Shown: in pieces, positions 1 through 11,629 of the stretch
How the letters are laid out: every line of letters starts with the position of its first letter
How positions within the stretch are numbered: position 1 is the stretch's first letter
From: Phocaeicola vulgatus
GTDB lineage: Bacteria; Bacteroidota; Bacteroidia; Bacteroidales; Tannerellaceae
Direction: 5' to 3'
Assembly (NCBI GenBank): GCA_022009975.1
Contig: CP091733.1
Coordinates: 1,849,001 to 1,913,000, forward strand
DNA length: 64,000 nt
Position numbers and translations under genes: made by a program
Notes under the pieces: generated by a model
Told to the model about the DNA's origin: nothing
Database searches by the model: none
What the model saw: the letters and a program-made list of their open reading frames with translations, nothing else

Positions 1-1880
1 TTTCTTCAAATCCACTGGTTTCACCCAAATGTTCTGATAGTAATAAGCGACTTCATCCGCATGAGGATTTAATACACGGTCCGGACTAATCAATCCGTTA
101 TCACAGAAGTTCTGGTCGGAAGCATCATAAGCATTGAAGTCTCCTCCGTATGCATAGAACTCTTTACCATCTTCCGTATAACAACGAACAGATTGATCCA
201 CGAAGTCCCAAATGAAACCACCTTGGAATTTCGGATATTTGCGAATCAAATCCCAATACTCCTTGAATCCGCCTTCTGAGTTACCCATTGCATGAGTATA
301 TTCGCACTGAATCAAAGGTTTGTCAATATCACCTTGGGCATATTTTTCACTTGCCTCATAGCCATGATACATTGGGCAGAAGATATCTGTAAAATCATTT
401 GTTTTAGCCTGTTCGTACTGAACCGGACGAGTTTTGTCTTCGTTCTTTATCCAACGATAGCAAACCTCAAAGTTCGGTCCAAATCCCGCTTCATTACCCA
501 TCGACCAAATAATAATAGATGGATGATTATAGCCACGCTGCACATTACGCTGGTTTCTTTCCAAATGCGCCTTCTCATACATCGGTTCCTTTGCCAATGT
601 GGTTTCGTAATAACCCATACCATCAGATTCAACATTAGCCTCTGCCACTACGTAAAAACCATATTTATCACACAGTTCATACCAAAGGTTATTATCGGGA
701 TAGTGACATGTACGAATTGCATTGATATTTAGCTCCTTTAACCGCTCAAGGTCTTGAATCATTCGCTCTTTGGATACATAGAATCCTCCATCCGGATCTA
801 TCTCATGACGGTTTACACCTTTAATCAGGACAGGCTGACCATTTATCAATACCTGTGAATTCTTCATTTCAACTTTACGGAAACCAACTTGGATTGGAAT
901 GGATTCTATCACCTTTCCGTTTTCACTCAAATTAGCAACCAACTTATATAAGTTTGGCGTTTCTGCTGTCCATTTAGCAGGATTGCTAACACTCAGTGTC
1001 ACGCTCTGCTTGCCAGAACCTTTGACTTGGGAAGAAGCCACCTCCTTTCCTGCCTTGTCCAACAGTTTCAAATCGACACTTCCTTTACCCTTCATTTGGA
1101 TATCTACCCGCAAAGTAGCATCCTTGTATTGGGCATCCAAATCCGGTGTTACACGAATGTCCTCGATATGGTTATTGTACGTGTATATAAATAGCAATCA
1201 CGCGCTACACCTGAAAAACGGAACAAGTCTTGATCTTCCAAATAGGTACCATCACACCAACGGAACACTTGGAATACAATCAGGTTTTTACCCGGCTTAA
1301 GGTATTTCGTCAAATTAAACTCAGCTTCCAACTTACTGTCTTCGCTGTATCCTACAAACTGTCCGTTCACCCACAAATACATATTGGATGTCACTGAACC
1401 GAAATGAGCCATGATTTCACGACCTTTCCATTCTGAAGGCAAAGTGATTTCTTTTCGATAAGTACCGACATGGTTGTTTTCTTCTGGGACATACGGAGGA
1501 TTATTGGGATGCTGATTTCGCCAAGCATAACCAGAATCTATATAGACAGGGTCTCCATAACCATTCATTTCCCACATGCCGGGTACTTGCATCGTAGCCC
1601 ATCCCTTGTCATTGAAACCAACTTTATAGAAATCTGTCATCGGGCGCTGGTCTGCATCCTTCACCCAATGAAACTTCCACATTCCATTCAAAGACATGTA
1701 ATTGTCTGAAGAGGTACGGCAACCTTTCAATGCCGCATTTTCCGACTCGTAAGCAAAGTAATTAGTGTGCATCGGGGCACGGTTAATGGCATTGACATTC
1801 GGATCCTGCCATTCATCCTTTTGGGCGAATGCTGTCAACCCAGTTAAGGCAAGAGTACAAAGTAAAATGTTTTTTCTCAT
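1..1880 (-). pseudogene. GH2 beta-galactosidase, array copy 1 (cut by window edge, one frameshift)
   Basis: Last gene of the leftward four-gene array. It starts with a signal peptide (MRKNILLCTLALTGLTAFAQ) and reads through the jelly-roll sugar-binding domain. Around 1171-1174 one T is missing relative to copies 2-4 (GGTTATTG against GGTTTATTG). The second frame continues through the Ig-like domain and into the TIM barrel, including SMGNEAGFGPNFE (acid/base Glu) and CEYTHAMGNSEGG (nucleophile Glu), until the window ends. The protein would hydrolyse terminal beta-galactosides in the periplasm. The frameshift may be a sequencing error because similar indels hit essential genes here. The C-terminal third is outside the window. 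Confidence 0.85.
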
Positions 1881-1909
1881 GATGTTTTATTCAAGCTTAT
1901 TCGATTAAA

Positions 1910-1946
1910 AGAGGTTGTACTGCAAACAGATTACAGCACAGCCTCT
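1910..1946 (-). terminator. Hairpin between beta-galactosidase copies 2 and 1
   Basis: Arms 1910-1925 (AGAGGTTGTACTGCAA) and 1931-1946 (TTACAGCACAGCCTCT) form a near-perfect stem. It lies in the 95-base gap downstream of copy 2 and upstream of copy 1. A closely related hairpin sits at 8462-8498, so the structure was duplicated with the genes. It may act as an intercistronic terminator, an attenuator or an mRNA-stabilising structure; the sequence does not decide which. Confidence 0.55.
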
Positions 1947-1975
1947 ATTCTGTCTGTTAGTCTAACAACAGCAAA

Positions 1976-4900
1976 TCAAAATTTATGTTGAACCGGTTTA
2001 ATCACAAATTTGAAGCCATAATCCTGATATGGCAACATATATTGATCCAAGGGAAGTGTTCTCCAACTGGTAACACAACCCAAGCCCATTTGAACTTTAT
2101 CAATGCACAAATTGATCCATTCACTCTTCTCTACCAGTTCTGAATGACCATTAGCTTTCACCAATCCTTCATCCAAAGATTCAATAGAATAGTTCAATGC
2201 ACTAATAGAGAATGGAGCATCTGCTACGAATTGCACACCGTTTCCAGCTCTGTTCACTTGGTTCCACCAACGGATATCGCTCTTCGTTCCGTTTTCCTGC
2301 GGACGGATGTAAGAATAGAACTGCTCCTCAACGGTCTGGTTATATCTACCTATGAATGTGCTGGTCCTTCTGTCAGAATAATTCTCGATAGGACCTCTTC
2401 CGTAATACTGAATGTTTGTCAATCTCTTGTTCAATTCGGCACGCATACCGAAACGGAACATATTAGGAACTTCTATGCCTTTACCTGCAGTCATTTGCTG
2501 TGAAACTTCCACAGCTCCGTATTTGTTGATTCGGTAGGTCAACGCCAATTTTGCAGAAATCTCCGGCATATCATATTTGGATTCAACAACGATGAACTCT
2601 CCATCCGCTTTGTGTTCCAAAGAAGTCAGCTTCATTTCCGGGTTCTTCCATACACGATATTTGACTTGAAGACTTGCTCCCATGTCATTATCAGTCGGTG
2701 CACGCCAGAAATTAGGACGCAATTCAGAACCTTTGCAAAGGATAGACTGGCCGTTCACATCATACAAGCTAATAAATCCGCTCTTGCGATTGATATCAAT
2801 TTGGAATCCTTCACCTTCCACAATCAGATAACCCGTATCATTATCCTTCACCTTTGGAGATGCCGTATCATCGTATGCCATCTGGCATTTGTCTTTACAA
2901 TTACTTTCTACCATCAAATCCTTAGGAGCTTTGTAGTCCTGTATAGCCAACTGTGCTTTAGCTACTATATGGCCAGCTGGCAAGAATGATTCCGCTTGCT
3001 TCTGTTTGAAATAGACATTCAGCAGAACCTCTTTACACGCACAGATGCCATCCAATGTATAATCTAACTGAACATTTGCAGACTGCTGAGGAGCTACTTT
3101 CAAATCGGTAATAACTCCAGACTTGATAGCTTCACCATTGACCTGCAACTCCCATTGTGCATAGTAATCACTCAAATCACGGAAGAAATTCTCATTGTAA
3201 ACGCTTACGATACCTTTCTTCAAATCCACCGGATTCACCCAGATATTCTGATAATAATAAGCTACTTCATCTGCATGAGGATTGAACACACGATCCGGAC
3301 TAATCAATCCGTTGTCACAGAAGTTCTGGTCGGAAGCATCATAAGCATTGAAATCACCTCCGTATGCATAGAACTCTTTCCCGTCTTTCGTATAACGACG
3401 AAGCGATTGATCCACGAAGTCCCAAATGAAACCACCTTGGTATTTCGGATATTTGCGAATCAAATCCCAATACTCCTTGAATCCGCCCTGTGAATTACCC
3501 ATAGCATGTGCATATTCGCACTGGATCAAAGGTTTGTCTATGTCACCTTTGGCATATTTCTCACATCTATCATAGCCACTGTACATTGGACAATAGATAT
3601 CTGTAAAGTCATTTGTTCCAGCCTGTTCATACTGTACCGGACGAGTCTTATCCTCGTTCTTTATCCAACGATAGCAAGCCTCAAAGTTCGGACCAAATCC
3701 TGCTTCATTACCTAATGACCAGAAGATAACAGATGGATGGTTGTAGCTACGCTGCACATTACGCTGGTTTCTCTCCAAATGAGCTTTCGCAAACGATGGA
3801 TTCTTTGCCAATGTAGTCTCATCGTAACCCATACCATGAGATTCCAGATTGGCTTCTGCCACTACATAAAAACCATATTTATCACATAAATCATACCAAA
3901 GGTTATTATCTGGATAATGGCAAGTACGAACCGCATTGATATTTAATTCCTTTAATCGGATAAGGTCTTGAATCATTCGCTCTTCTGATACATAATATCC
4001 ATAATCAGGATCAATTTCATGGCGGTTCACTCCTTTAAACAAGACAGGCTGACCGTTTATCCAAACCTGTGAATTCTTCAATTCAATCTTACGGAAACCG
4101 ACTTGGATTGGAATGGATTCTATCACCTTTCCGTTTTCATTTAAATTAGCTATTAACTTGTATAAGTTTGGCGTTTCTGCTGTCCACTTAGCTGGATTGC
4201 TGATATTCATTGTCACACTCTGCTTTCCAGAACCCTTGACTTGGGAAGTAGCCACCTCTTTTCCTACGTTATCCAACAATTTCAAATCGACAGTGCCTTT
4301 TCCTTTCATCTGGATATCGACCTGCAAAGTTGCATCCTTGTATTGGGCATCCAAATCTGGTGTTACACGAATGTCCTCGATATGGTTTATTGTACGAGTA
4401 TATAAATAGCAATCGCGAGACACTCCGGCATAACGGATCAAGTCTTGGTCTTCCAAATAAGTTCCATCACACCAACGGAATACTTGAAATGCAATCAAGT
4501 TCTTACCCGGCTTAAGGTATTTCGTCAAATTAAACTCAGCTTCCAACTTACTGTCTTCGCTGTATCCTACAAACTGTCCGTTCACCCACAAATACATATT
4601 GGATGTCACTGAACCAAAATGAGCTATGATTTCACGACCTTTCCATTCAGACGGAATGGTAATCTCTTTCCGATACGTACCGACATGGTTGTTCTCAATC
4701 GGAACATACGGAGGATTGTTTTCGAACTGGCTACGCCAAGCATAACCTACATCAATATAAACAGGATCTCCATAACCATTCATTTCCCAGATTCCTGGCA
4801 CTTGCATCGTACCCCAATCTTTGTCATTGAAATCTACTTTGTAGAAATCGGTCATCGGGCGCTGGTCTGCATCCTTAACCCAATTAAACCTCCATGTCCC

Positions 4901-5095
4901 ATTCAAAGTCATATAGTTACCTGAAGCGACAGGACATCCTTTCATTGCCGCATTTTCTGACTCGAACGCAAAGTAATTAGTGTGCATCGGGGCACGGTTA
5001 ATAGCATTGATATTAGGGTCTTGCCATTCATTCTTTTGGGCGAATGCTGTCACCCCTGCCAAGGCAAGAACACAAAGCAACATGTTTTTTCTCAT
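1976..5095 (-). CDS. GH2 beta-galactosidase, array copy 2 (intact)
   Basis: 1039-residue LacZ-type glycoside hydrolase, close to the roughly 1020 residues of E. coli LacZ plus a signal peptide (MRKNMLLCVLALAGVTAFAQ), so export to the periplasm is expected. Domain order: sugar-binding jelly roll (about 35-230), Ig-like domain (about 235-335), TIM barrel (about 340-635), a second Ig-like linker, and a C-terminal beta-sandwich from about 760 (NFWRAPTDND, RGPIENYSDR). The acid/base Glu is in SLGNEAGFG near residue 464 and the nucleophile in QCEYAHAMGNS near residue 527. One of two uninterrupted copies. Its C-terminal half closely resembles copy 3, while the middle of copy 3 resembles copy 4. The natural substrate cannot be told from sequence; no SusC/SusD pair is visible in the window. 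Confidence 0.93.
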   Translation of the reverse strand: MRKNMLLCVLALAGVTAFAQKNEWQDPNINAINRAPMHTNYFAFESENAAMKGCPVASGNYMTLNGTWRFNWVKDADQRPMTDFYKVDFNDKDWGTMQVPGIWEMNGYGDPVYIDVGYAWRSQFENNPPYVPIENNHVGTYRKEITIPSEWKGREIIAHFGSVTSNMYLWVNGQFVGYSEDSKLEAEFNLTKYLKPGKNLIAFQVFRWCDGTYLEDQDLIRYAGVSRDCYLYTRTINHIEDIRVTPDLDAQYKDATLQVDIQMKGKGTVDLKLLDNVGKEVATSQVKGSGKQSVTMNISNPAKWTAETPNLYKLIANLNENGKVIESIPIQVGFRKIELKNSQVWINGQPVLFKGVNRHEIDPDYGYYVSEERMIQDLIRLKELNINAVRTCHYPDNNLWYDLCDKYGFYVVAEANLESHGMGYDETTLAKNPSFAKAHLERNQRNVQRSYNHPSVIFWSLGNEAGFGPNFEACYRWIKNEDKTRPVQYEQAGTNDFTDIYCPMYSGYDRCEKYAKGDIDKPLIQCEYAHAMGNSQGGFKEYWDLIRKYPKYQGGFIWDFVDQSLRRYTKDGKEFYAYGGDFNAYDASDQNFCDNGLISPDRVFNPHADEVAYYYQNIWVNPVDLKKGIVSVYNENFFRDLSDYYAQWELQVNGEAIKSGVITDLKVAPQQSANVQLDYTLDGICACKEVLLNVYFKQKQAESFLPAGHIVAKAQLAIQDYKAPKDLMVESNCKDKCQMAYDDTASPKVKDNDTGYLIVEGEGFQIDINRKSGFISLYDVNGQSILCKGSELRPNFWRAPTDNDMGASLQVKYRVWKNPEMKLTSLEHKADGEFIVVESKYDMPEISAKLALTYRINKYGAVEVSQQMTAGKGIEVPNMFRFGMRAELNKRLTNIQYYGRGPIENYSDRRTSTFIGRYNQTVEEQFYSYIRPQENGTKSDIRWWNQVNRAGNGVQFVADAPFSISALNYSIESLDEGLVKANGHSELVEKSEWINLCIDKVQMGLGCVTSWRTLPLDQYMLPYQDYGFKFVIKPVQHKF

Positions 5096-5251
5096 AACAC
5101 TCGTTTAAATTTATATAATTAGAAGACAATATGTCATAATTGCAAACTGCTGCGTTGTTTACGGTATTTAACTTCAGTCATTTACATCAGTAAACTCCTG
5201 TCTGTTCCATCCTCTTCTCCTAACATTTTGCTAATTCTGACACACCTTAAA

Positions 5252-5288
5252 GGGGCTGCGTCAAAACAGTTGTTTTGACACAGCTCCC
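5252..5288 (-). terminator. Hairpin between beta-galactosidase copies 3 and 2
   Basis: Inverted repeat with arms 5252-5268 and 5271-5288 (14 of 17 paired), sitting in the 221-base gap between copy 3 and copy 2. This gap is longer than the other two (about 93-95 bases) and has a different hairpin. No clear T-tract follows on the minus strand, so a role as a true terminator is uncertain. Confidence 0.45.
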
Positions 5289-5316
5289 TCCTAGTTCAAT
5301 CGTTATCTATTATGGA

Positions 5317-8300
5317 TTAAAACTGATGTTGAACAGGTTTAATCACAAATTTGAATCCATAATCCTGATATGGCAACATATATTGATCCAACGGAAGTGT
5401 TCTCCAGCTGGTAACGCAACCTAAGCCCATTTGAACTTTATCAATACACAAATTGACATAGTCTGTCGGATCAATCAATTCTGAATGGCGATTAGTTTTT
5501 TCCAATCCCTCATCCAAAGATTCAATAGAATAGTTCAATGCACTAATAGAGAACGGAGCTTCTGCTACGAATTGCACACCATTTCCAGCTCTGTTCACTT
5601 GATTCCACCAACGGATATCGCTCTTCGTTCCTGTTTCCTGCGGACGGATGTATGGGAAGAACTGTTCTTCAACAGTCTGGTTATATCTGCCAATGAATGT
5701 ACTGGTCTTTCTGTCAGAATAATTCTCAATAGGACCTCTACCATAATATTGAATGTTTGTCAATCTCTTGTTCAATTCAGCACGCATACCGAAACGGAAC
5801 ATATTAGGAACTTCTACACCTTTTCCAGCTGTCATTTGCTGTGAAACTTCCACTGCACCATATTTGTTGATTCGGTAAGTCAACGCTAATTTTGCAGAAA
5901 CTTCAGGCATATCATACTTAGCTTCAACAACAATGAATTCTCCTTCTGTCTTATGTTCCAAAGAAGTCAGCTTCATTTCCGGATTCTTCCATACACGATA
6001 TTTAATCTGCAAATCTACACCCAAGTCATTGTCGGTCGGAGCACGCCAGAAGTTAGGACGCAATTCAGAACCTTTGCAAAGGATAGACTGGCCGTTCACA
6101 TCATACAAGCTGATAAATCCGCTCTTGCGATTGATATCAATTTGGAATCTTTCACCTAACACAATCAAATAACCCGTATCGTTATCCTTTACCTTTGGAG
6201 ATGGAGTATCATCGTATGCCATCTGGCATTTGTCTTTACAGTTGCTTTCTACCATCAAATCCTTAGGAGTTTGTAGTCCTGTATTGCCAATTGTGCTTTA
6301 GCTACAGAAAATCCAGCTGGCAACAAAGTTTCTGCTTTTTTCTGTTTGAAATAGACATTCAACAGAACCTCCTTACATGCACAGATGCCATCCAATGTAT
6401 AATCTAATTGCAAGTTCACTGTCTGCTGAGGAGCAACTTTCAAATCGGTAACAACACCAGATTGAGTGGCTTCACCATTGACCAACAATTCCCATTCTGC
6501 ATAGTAATTGCTCAAATCACGGAAGAAATTCTCATTGTAAACACTTACGATACCTTTCTTCAAATCTACCGGTTTCACCCAGATATTCTGATAGAAATAA
6601 CTTACTTCATCTGCATGTGGGTTTGATATACGGTCTGGATTGATTACACCGTTATCACAGAAGTTCTGGCTGGAAGCATCATAAACATTGAAATCACCTC
6701 CGTATGCATAGAACTCTTTACCATCTTCGGTATAGCGACGCAAAGATTGATCCACGAAGTCCCAAATGAAACCTCCTTGGTATTTCGGATATTTGCGAAC
6801 CAAATCCCAATATTCTTTGAATCCACCTTCAGAGTTACCCATTGCATGGGCATATTCACACTGGATCAATGGTTTGTCACCATCACTTAGGAGATATTGT
6901 TCACACTCTTCGTAATTATAATACATCGGACAGAAGATATCAGTAAATTCATTCAGTACAGACATTTCATACTGCACAGGACGTGTTTTGTCGTCATTCT
7001 TTATCCAACGATAGCAAGCTTCGAAGTTAGACCGTATCCTGCTTCGTTACCCAATGACCAGAAGATAACAGATGGATGGTTATAGCTGCGCTGTACATTG
7101 CGTTGGTTTCTCTCCAAATGTGCTTTTTCATACAAAGGATTCTTTGCCAATGTTTTCTCTCCAAAGCCCATACCATGAGATTCAACGTTTGCCTCTGTTG
7201 CCAAATATATACCATATTGGTCACATAAATCGTACCATAAGTTATTATCAGGATAGTGGCAAGTACGAACCGCATTGATGTTCAACTCTTTCATGCGTTT
7301 GATATCCTGAATCATACGTTCCTTTGAGATAATGTAACCGTAATCAGGATCCACTTCATGACGGTCTACACCTTTAATAAGGATAGGCTGACCATTTATT
7401 AAAACTTGTGCGTTCTTCAATTCAATCTTACGGAAACCGACTTGGATTGGAATGGATTCAACCACCTTCCCGTTTTCAGTCAAATTAGCTACCAACTTAT
7501 ATAAGTTAGGTGTTTCTGCCGACCATTTAGCTGGATTGCTAACATTCATTGTCACGCTCTGCTTGCCAGAAGCCTTGACTTGGGAAGTAGCCACCTCTTT
7601 TCCTGCCTTGTCAAACAATTTCAAATCGACAGTGCCTTTTCCCTTCATCTGGATATCCACCTGCAAAGTAGCATCTTTGTATTGGGCATCCAAATCAGGT
7701 GTCACACGGATGTCTTCTATATGATTAGCTCTACGGGCATACAAGTAGCAATCGCGAGCCACTCCTGAATAATGGAAGAAGTCCTGGTCTTCGAAATAAG
7801 AACCGTCACACCAACGGAACACTTGGAAGGCAATCAAGTTCTTACCCGGCTTAAGGTATTTCGTCAAGTTAAACTCAGCTTCCAACTTACTGTCTTCGCT
7901 GTATCCTACAAATTGTCCATTCACCCACAAATAGATGTTGGATGTCACAGAGCCGAAATGAGCTACGATATCACGGCCTCTCCATTCTGCCGGAATAGTA
8001 ATCTCTTTTCGATACGTACCTACATAGTTGTTCTCGATAGGAACATAAGGAGGATTGTTCTCAAACTGGTTACTCCAAGCAAAACCTGCACTTTCATATA
8101 CAGGATCGCCATAACCACTCAATTCCCACATTCCTGGGACTTGCATCGTATCCCAACCTTTGTCATTGAAATCAACTTTGTAGAAATCGGTCATTGGGCG
8201 CTGGTCTGCATCCTTCACCCAATTGAATTTCCAAGTACCATTTAAAGTCACATAGTTGGTTGAAGCAACACGGCAACCGTTTAAAGCAGCATCTTCTGAC

Positions 8301-8434
8301 TCGTAAGCAAAATAATTGGTGTGCATCGGGGCACGGTTAATAGCATTGACATTCGGGTCTTGCCATTCATTCTTTTGGGCAAATGCTGTCAGCCCTGCTA
8401 AAGCAAGTGTGCAAAGTAAAATGTTTTTTCTCAT
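5317..8434 (-). pseudogene. GH2 beta-galactosidase, array copy 3 (two frameshifts)
   Basis: Full-length gene by homology to copies 2 and 4, read in three pieces: 8434-7001, 6977-6255 and 6258-5317. Single-base deletions relative to the other copies lie near 7031 (GGACC to GACC, just after SLGNEAG) and near 6272 (AGCTTTG to AGTTTG). Signal peptide MRKNILLCTLALAGLTAFAQ. The middle of the gene resembles copy 4 (for example QYGIYLATEAN, KRMKELNINA, NPLYEKAHLERN), but the last third resembles copy 2 (KVKDNDTGYLIV, NRKSGFISLYD, YRINKYGAVEVSQ), which indicates recombination between copies. If the indels are sequencing errors this is a working periplasmic beta-galactosidase; if real, the catalytic barrel is disrupted. 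Confidence 0.85.
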
Positions 8435-8461
8435 GATGTTAATTTAAGTGTTTATAATTAA

Positions 8462-8498
8462 AGAGGCTGCACTGCAAATAAATTACGGCACAGCCTCT
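8462..8498 (-). terminator. Hairpin between beta-galactosidase copies 4 and 3
   Basis: Arms 8462-8477 (AGAGGCTGCACTGCAA) and 8483-8498 (TTACGGCACAGCCTCT) form a strong stem in the 93-base gap. On the minus strand the stem is followed by TTTAATTATAAA, weakly T-rich. It is a near duplicate of the hairpin at 1910-1946. Confidence 0.55.
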
Positions 8499-8527
8499 AA
8501 TCTATCCGTTAGTCTAATAAGAGTAGT

Positions 8528-11500
8528 TTAAAACTTATGTTGAACCGGCTTGATAACAAACTTGAAGCTGTAATCCTGGTAAGGAACCAAGTATTTATCC
8601 AAAGGAAGAGTTCCCCAGCTGGTTACACAACCTAATCCCATCTGTACCTTATCAATACACAAGTTGACATAATCTGTCGGAGGAACCAATTCCGAATGGC
8701 GTTGATCCTTATTCAAGCCGTCATCCAAAGATTCAATAGTATAGTGCAATGCACTTGCTGTAAATGGAGCATCAGAAACCAACTGAATTCCATTACCAGC
8801 TTTATTCACCTGATTCCACCAACGTATATCTGTCTTGGATCCATTTTCCTGCGGACGGATATAAGGATAGAATTGCTCATCGACCGTCTGTGAATATTTG
8901 CCTATAAATGTGCAATTGTTTCTATCAACATAATTTTCAATCGGGCCTCTTCCGTAATACTGGATGTTTGCCAAGCTCTTATTCAACTCTGCACGCATAC
9001 CGAAACGGAACATATTAGGAACTTGTGCACTCTTATCAGCAGTCATGCTCTGAGTAACTTCCATAGCACCCGTCTTGTCAATGCGATAAGTCAAATCCAA
9101 TTTAGCAGAAACAGAAGGAATATCGTATTTAGCTGTGACAACAACATTATCGCCTTCAGTCTTATGTTCCAAAGAGGTTAATTTCATTTCCGGATTCTTC
9201 CAAACTCCATATTTATGCTGCAAACCAGCACCCATATCATTGTCTGTCGGAGCACGCCAGAAGTTAGGCTTCAATTGAGCACCTTTATTCAAAATGGACA
9301 TACCATTCACATCATACAAACTTACAAATCCATCTTGACGCTTGAAATCAATTTGGAATCTTCCACCCTTAACGATTAAATATGATTGATCATTGTCTTT
9401 TACTACCAAAGCAGGTACAGCATCGTTAGCTGCAACACTCTTGGTTAACAATTCTTTCGGGGCTTTGTAATCTCTTACAGACAACTGTTGTTTGGCTATT
9501 TCGTATCCGGCAGGCAACAATGTTTCTGCATTCTTCAATCTGAATGACAGGTTCAACAGAACTTCTTTACAATTACAGATGCCATCCAATGTATAACCTA
9601 ACTGAACATTTGTTGTTTGCTGAGGAGCCACTTTCAAATCTGTAATAATACCAGACTTGACAGCTTCTCCATTCACCAACAATTCCCATTGTGCATAGCA
9701 GTTGCTCAAATCACGGAAGAAGTTTTCATTATAAATGCCAACTTCACCCTTTTGCAAATCTACAGGTTTAACCCAGATATTCTGATATATGTAACCTACT
9801 TCGTAAGCATGAGGATTAAGGACACGATCCGGACTAATCAAACCGTTATCATTAAAGTTGTTGTCAGAAGCATCATAAACATTGAAGTCTCCACCATAAC
9901 CATAGAATTCCTTACCATCTTTTGTATACCAACGGTTGGATTGGTCTATAAAATCCCAAATGAAACCACCTTGGAACTTCGGATACTTACGAACGATATC
10001 CCAATATTCCTTGAAGCCACCTTCTGAGTTACCCATTGCATGAGCATATTCACACTGGATCAATGGTTTGTCGATATCGCCTTCTGAATATTGTACACTT
10101 CTTTCGTAGTTGAGGTACATCGGGCAATAGATATCAGTAAACTCATTGGTACGAGCTTGTTCATATTGAACCGGACGAGTCTTGTCGTCATTCTTTATCC
10201 AACGATAGCAAGCTTCGAAGTTAGGTCCAAATCCGGCTTCGTTACCTAATGACCAGAAGATAATGGACGGATGGTTGTAACTGCGCTGAACATTGCGCTG
10301 GTTTCTTTCCAAATGAGCCTTAGCATATAATGGATTCTTTGCCAAAGTCTCTTCTCCGTAACCCATACCATGAGATTCGATATTCGCCTCAGCCACCAAA
10401 TATATACCATATTGGTCACACAAATCATACCATAAGTTATTATCTGGATAGTGGCATGTACGAACCGCATTGATATTCAACTCTTTCATGCGTTTGATAT
10501 CCTGAATCATACGCTCCTTTGAGACTACATATCCGTAATCCGGATCCATCTCATGGCGGTCAGCTCCTTTGAACAAGACAGGTTGTCCATTCACCAACAC
10601 TTGTGCGTTCTTCAATTCAATCTTACGGAAACCGACTTGGATTGGAATAGATTCAACCACTTTTCCGTTTTCGCTCAAATTAGCGACCAATTTGTATAAG
10701 TTCGGTGTTTCAGCTGTCCATTTAGCTGGATTGCTGATATTCATTGTCACGCTCTGCTTTCCGGAACCCTTGACTTGGGAAGTAGCCACCTCTTTTCCTG
10801 TTTTGTCTAACAATTTCAAATCGACAGTGCCTTTTCCCTTCATCTGGATATCCACCTGCAAAGTTGCATCCTTGTATTGGGCATCCAAATCAGGTGTCAC
10901 ACGGATGTCTTCTATATGATTAGCTCTACGGGCATACAAATAGCAATCGCGAGCCACACCTGAATAACGGAAGAAGTCTTGGTCTTCCAAATAAGAACCG
11001 TCACACCAACGGAATACTTGGAAGGCAATCACGTTTTTACCCGGTTTCAAATATTTAGTCAAATCAAACTCTGCTTCCAATTTGCTATCTTCACTGTATC
11101 CTACATATTTGCCGTTTACCCACAAATACATATTAGAAGTAACTGAACCAAAATGAGCCATGATTTGTCGTCCATTCCAATCAGAAGGAAGGATAATCTC
11201 TCGGCGATAAGTACCTACATGGTTGTTTTCAGTAGGAACATAAGGGGGATTGTTCTTAAATTGGCTACGCCATGCATAACCTACATTTACATATATGGGA
11301 TCACCGTAACCATTCATTTCCCAAACAGCCGGAACTTGAATTTCATCCCAACCTTTATCGTTGAAGTCAACCTTGTAAAAATCAGTTGTCGGACGCTGGT
11401 CAGCATCTTTCACCCAATTAAACTTCCACGTTCCGTTTAATGTCAAATAATTATCAGATGCTAACCGACAACCATTTAACGCTGCTTTTTCAGATTCAAA

Positions 11501-11629
11501 GGCAAAATAGTTAGTGTGCATTGGAGCTCGATTCACCGCATTAACATTCGGATCCAGCCACTCTGTTTGCTGTGCAAATGCGGTCAGACTAGACAAGGCA
11601 AAAGCACATATTAGTACATTATTTTTCAT
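8528..11629 (-). CDS. GH2 beta-galactosidase, array copy 4 (intact, promoter-proximal)
   Basis: First gene of the leftward array and the most divergent copy (signal peptide MKNNVLICAFALSSLTAFAQ). I chose the ATG at 11629 because it begins the signal peptide; an in-frame ATG at 11647 would add six residues. All GH2 domains are present, with acid/base Glu in SLGNEAGFGPNFE and nucleophile Glu in QCEYAHAMGNSEGG. The C-terminal beta-sandwich differs from copies 2 and 3 (KRQDGFVSLYDVNG, YRIDKTGAMEVTQSM). Expected to be a periplasmic beta-galactosidase. A Bacteroidetes-type promoter lies just upstream, so the array may be transcribed from here, with the intergenic hairpins modulating the downstream copies. 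Confidence 0.93.
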   Translation of the reverse strand: MKNNVLICAFALSSLTAFAQQTEWLDPNVNAVNRAPMHTNYFAFESEKAALNGCRLASDNYLTLNGTWKFNWVKDADQRPTTDFYKVDFNDKGWDEIQVPAVWEMNGYGDPIYVNVGYAWRSQFKNNPPYVPTENNHVGTYRREIILPSDWNGRQIMAHFGSVTSNMYLWVNGKYVGYSEDSKLEAEFDLTKYLKPGKNVIAFQVFRWCDGSYLEDQDFFRYSGVARDCYLYARRANHIEDIRVTPDLDAQYKDATLQVDIQMKGKGTVDLKLLDKTGKEVATSQVKGSGKQSVTMNISNPAKWTAETPNLYKLVANLSENGKVVESIPIQVGFRKIELKNAQVLVNGQPVLFKGADRHEMDPDYGYVVSKERMIQDIKRMKELNINAVRTCHYPDNNLWYDLCDQYGIYLVAEANIESHGMGYGEETLAKNPLYAKAHLERNQRNVQRSYNHPSIIFWSLGNEAGFGPNFEACYRWIKNDDKTRPVQYEQARTNEFTDIYCPMYLNYERSVQYSEGDIDKPLIQCEYAHAMGNSEGGFKEYWDIVRKYPKFQGGFIWDFIDQSNRWYTKDGKEFYGYGGDFNVYDASDNNFNDNGLISPDRVLNPHAYEVGYIYQNIWVKPVDLQKGEVGIYNENFFRDLSNCYAQWELLVNGEAVKSGIITDLKVAPQQTTNVQLGYTLDGICNCKEVLLNLSFRLKNAETLLPAGYEIAKQQLSVRDYKAPKELLTKSVAANDAVPALVVKDNDQSYLIVKGGRFQIDFKRQDGFVSLYDVNGMSILNKGAQLKPNFWRAPTDNDMGAGLQHKYGVWKNPEMKLTSLEHKTEGDNVVVTAKYDIPSVSAKLDLTYRIDKTGAMEVTQSMTADKSAQVPNMFRFGMRAELNKSLANIQYYGRGPIENYVDRNNCTFIGKYSQTVDEQFYPYIRPQENGSKTDIRWWNQVNKAGNGIQLVSDAPFTASALHYTIESLDDGLNKDQRHSELVPPTDYVNLCIDKVQMGLGCVTSWGTLPLDKYLVPYQDYSFKFVIKPVQHKF

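Noticed and set aside
1..8434. Frameshifts in beta-galactosidase copies 1 and 3 as phase variation, since alternate copies are intact.
   Set aside because: The indels are not in long repeats, and the same kind of indel breaks serS, topB and sodB here, so sequencing error is the simpler explanation.
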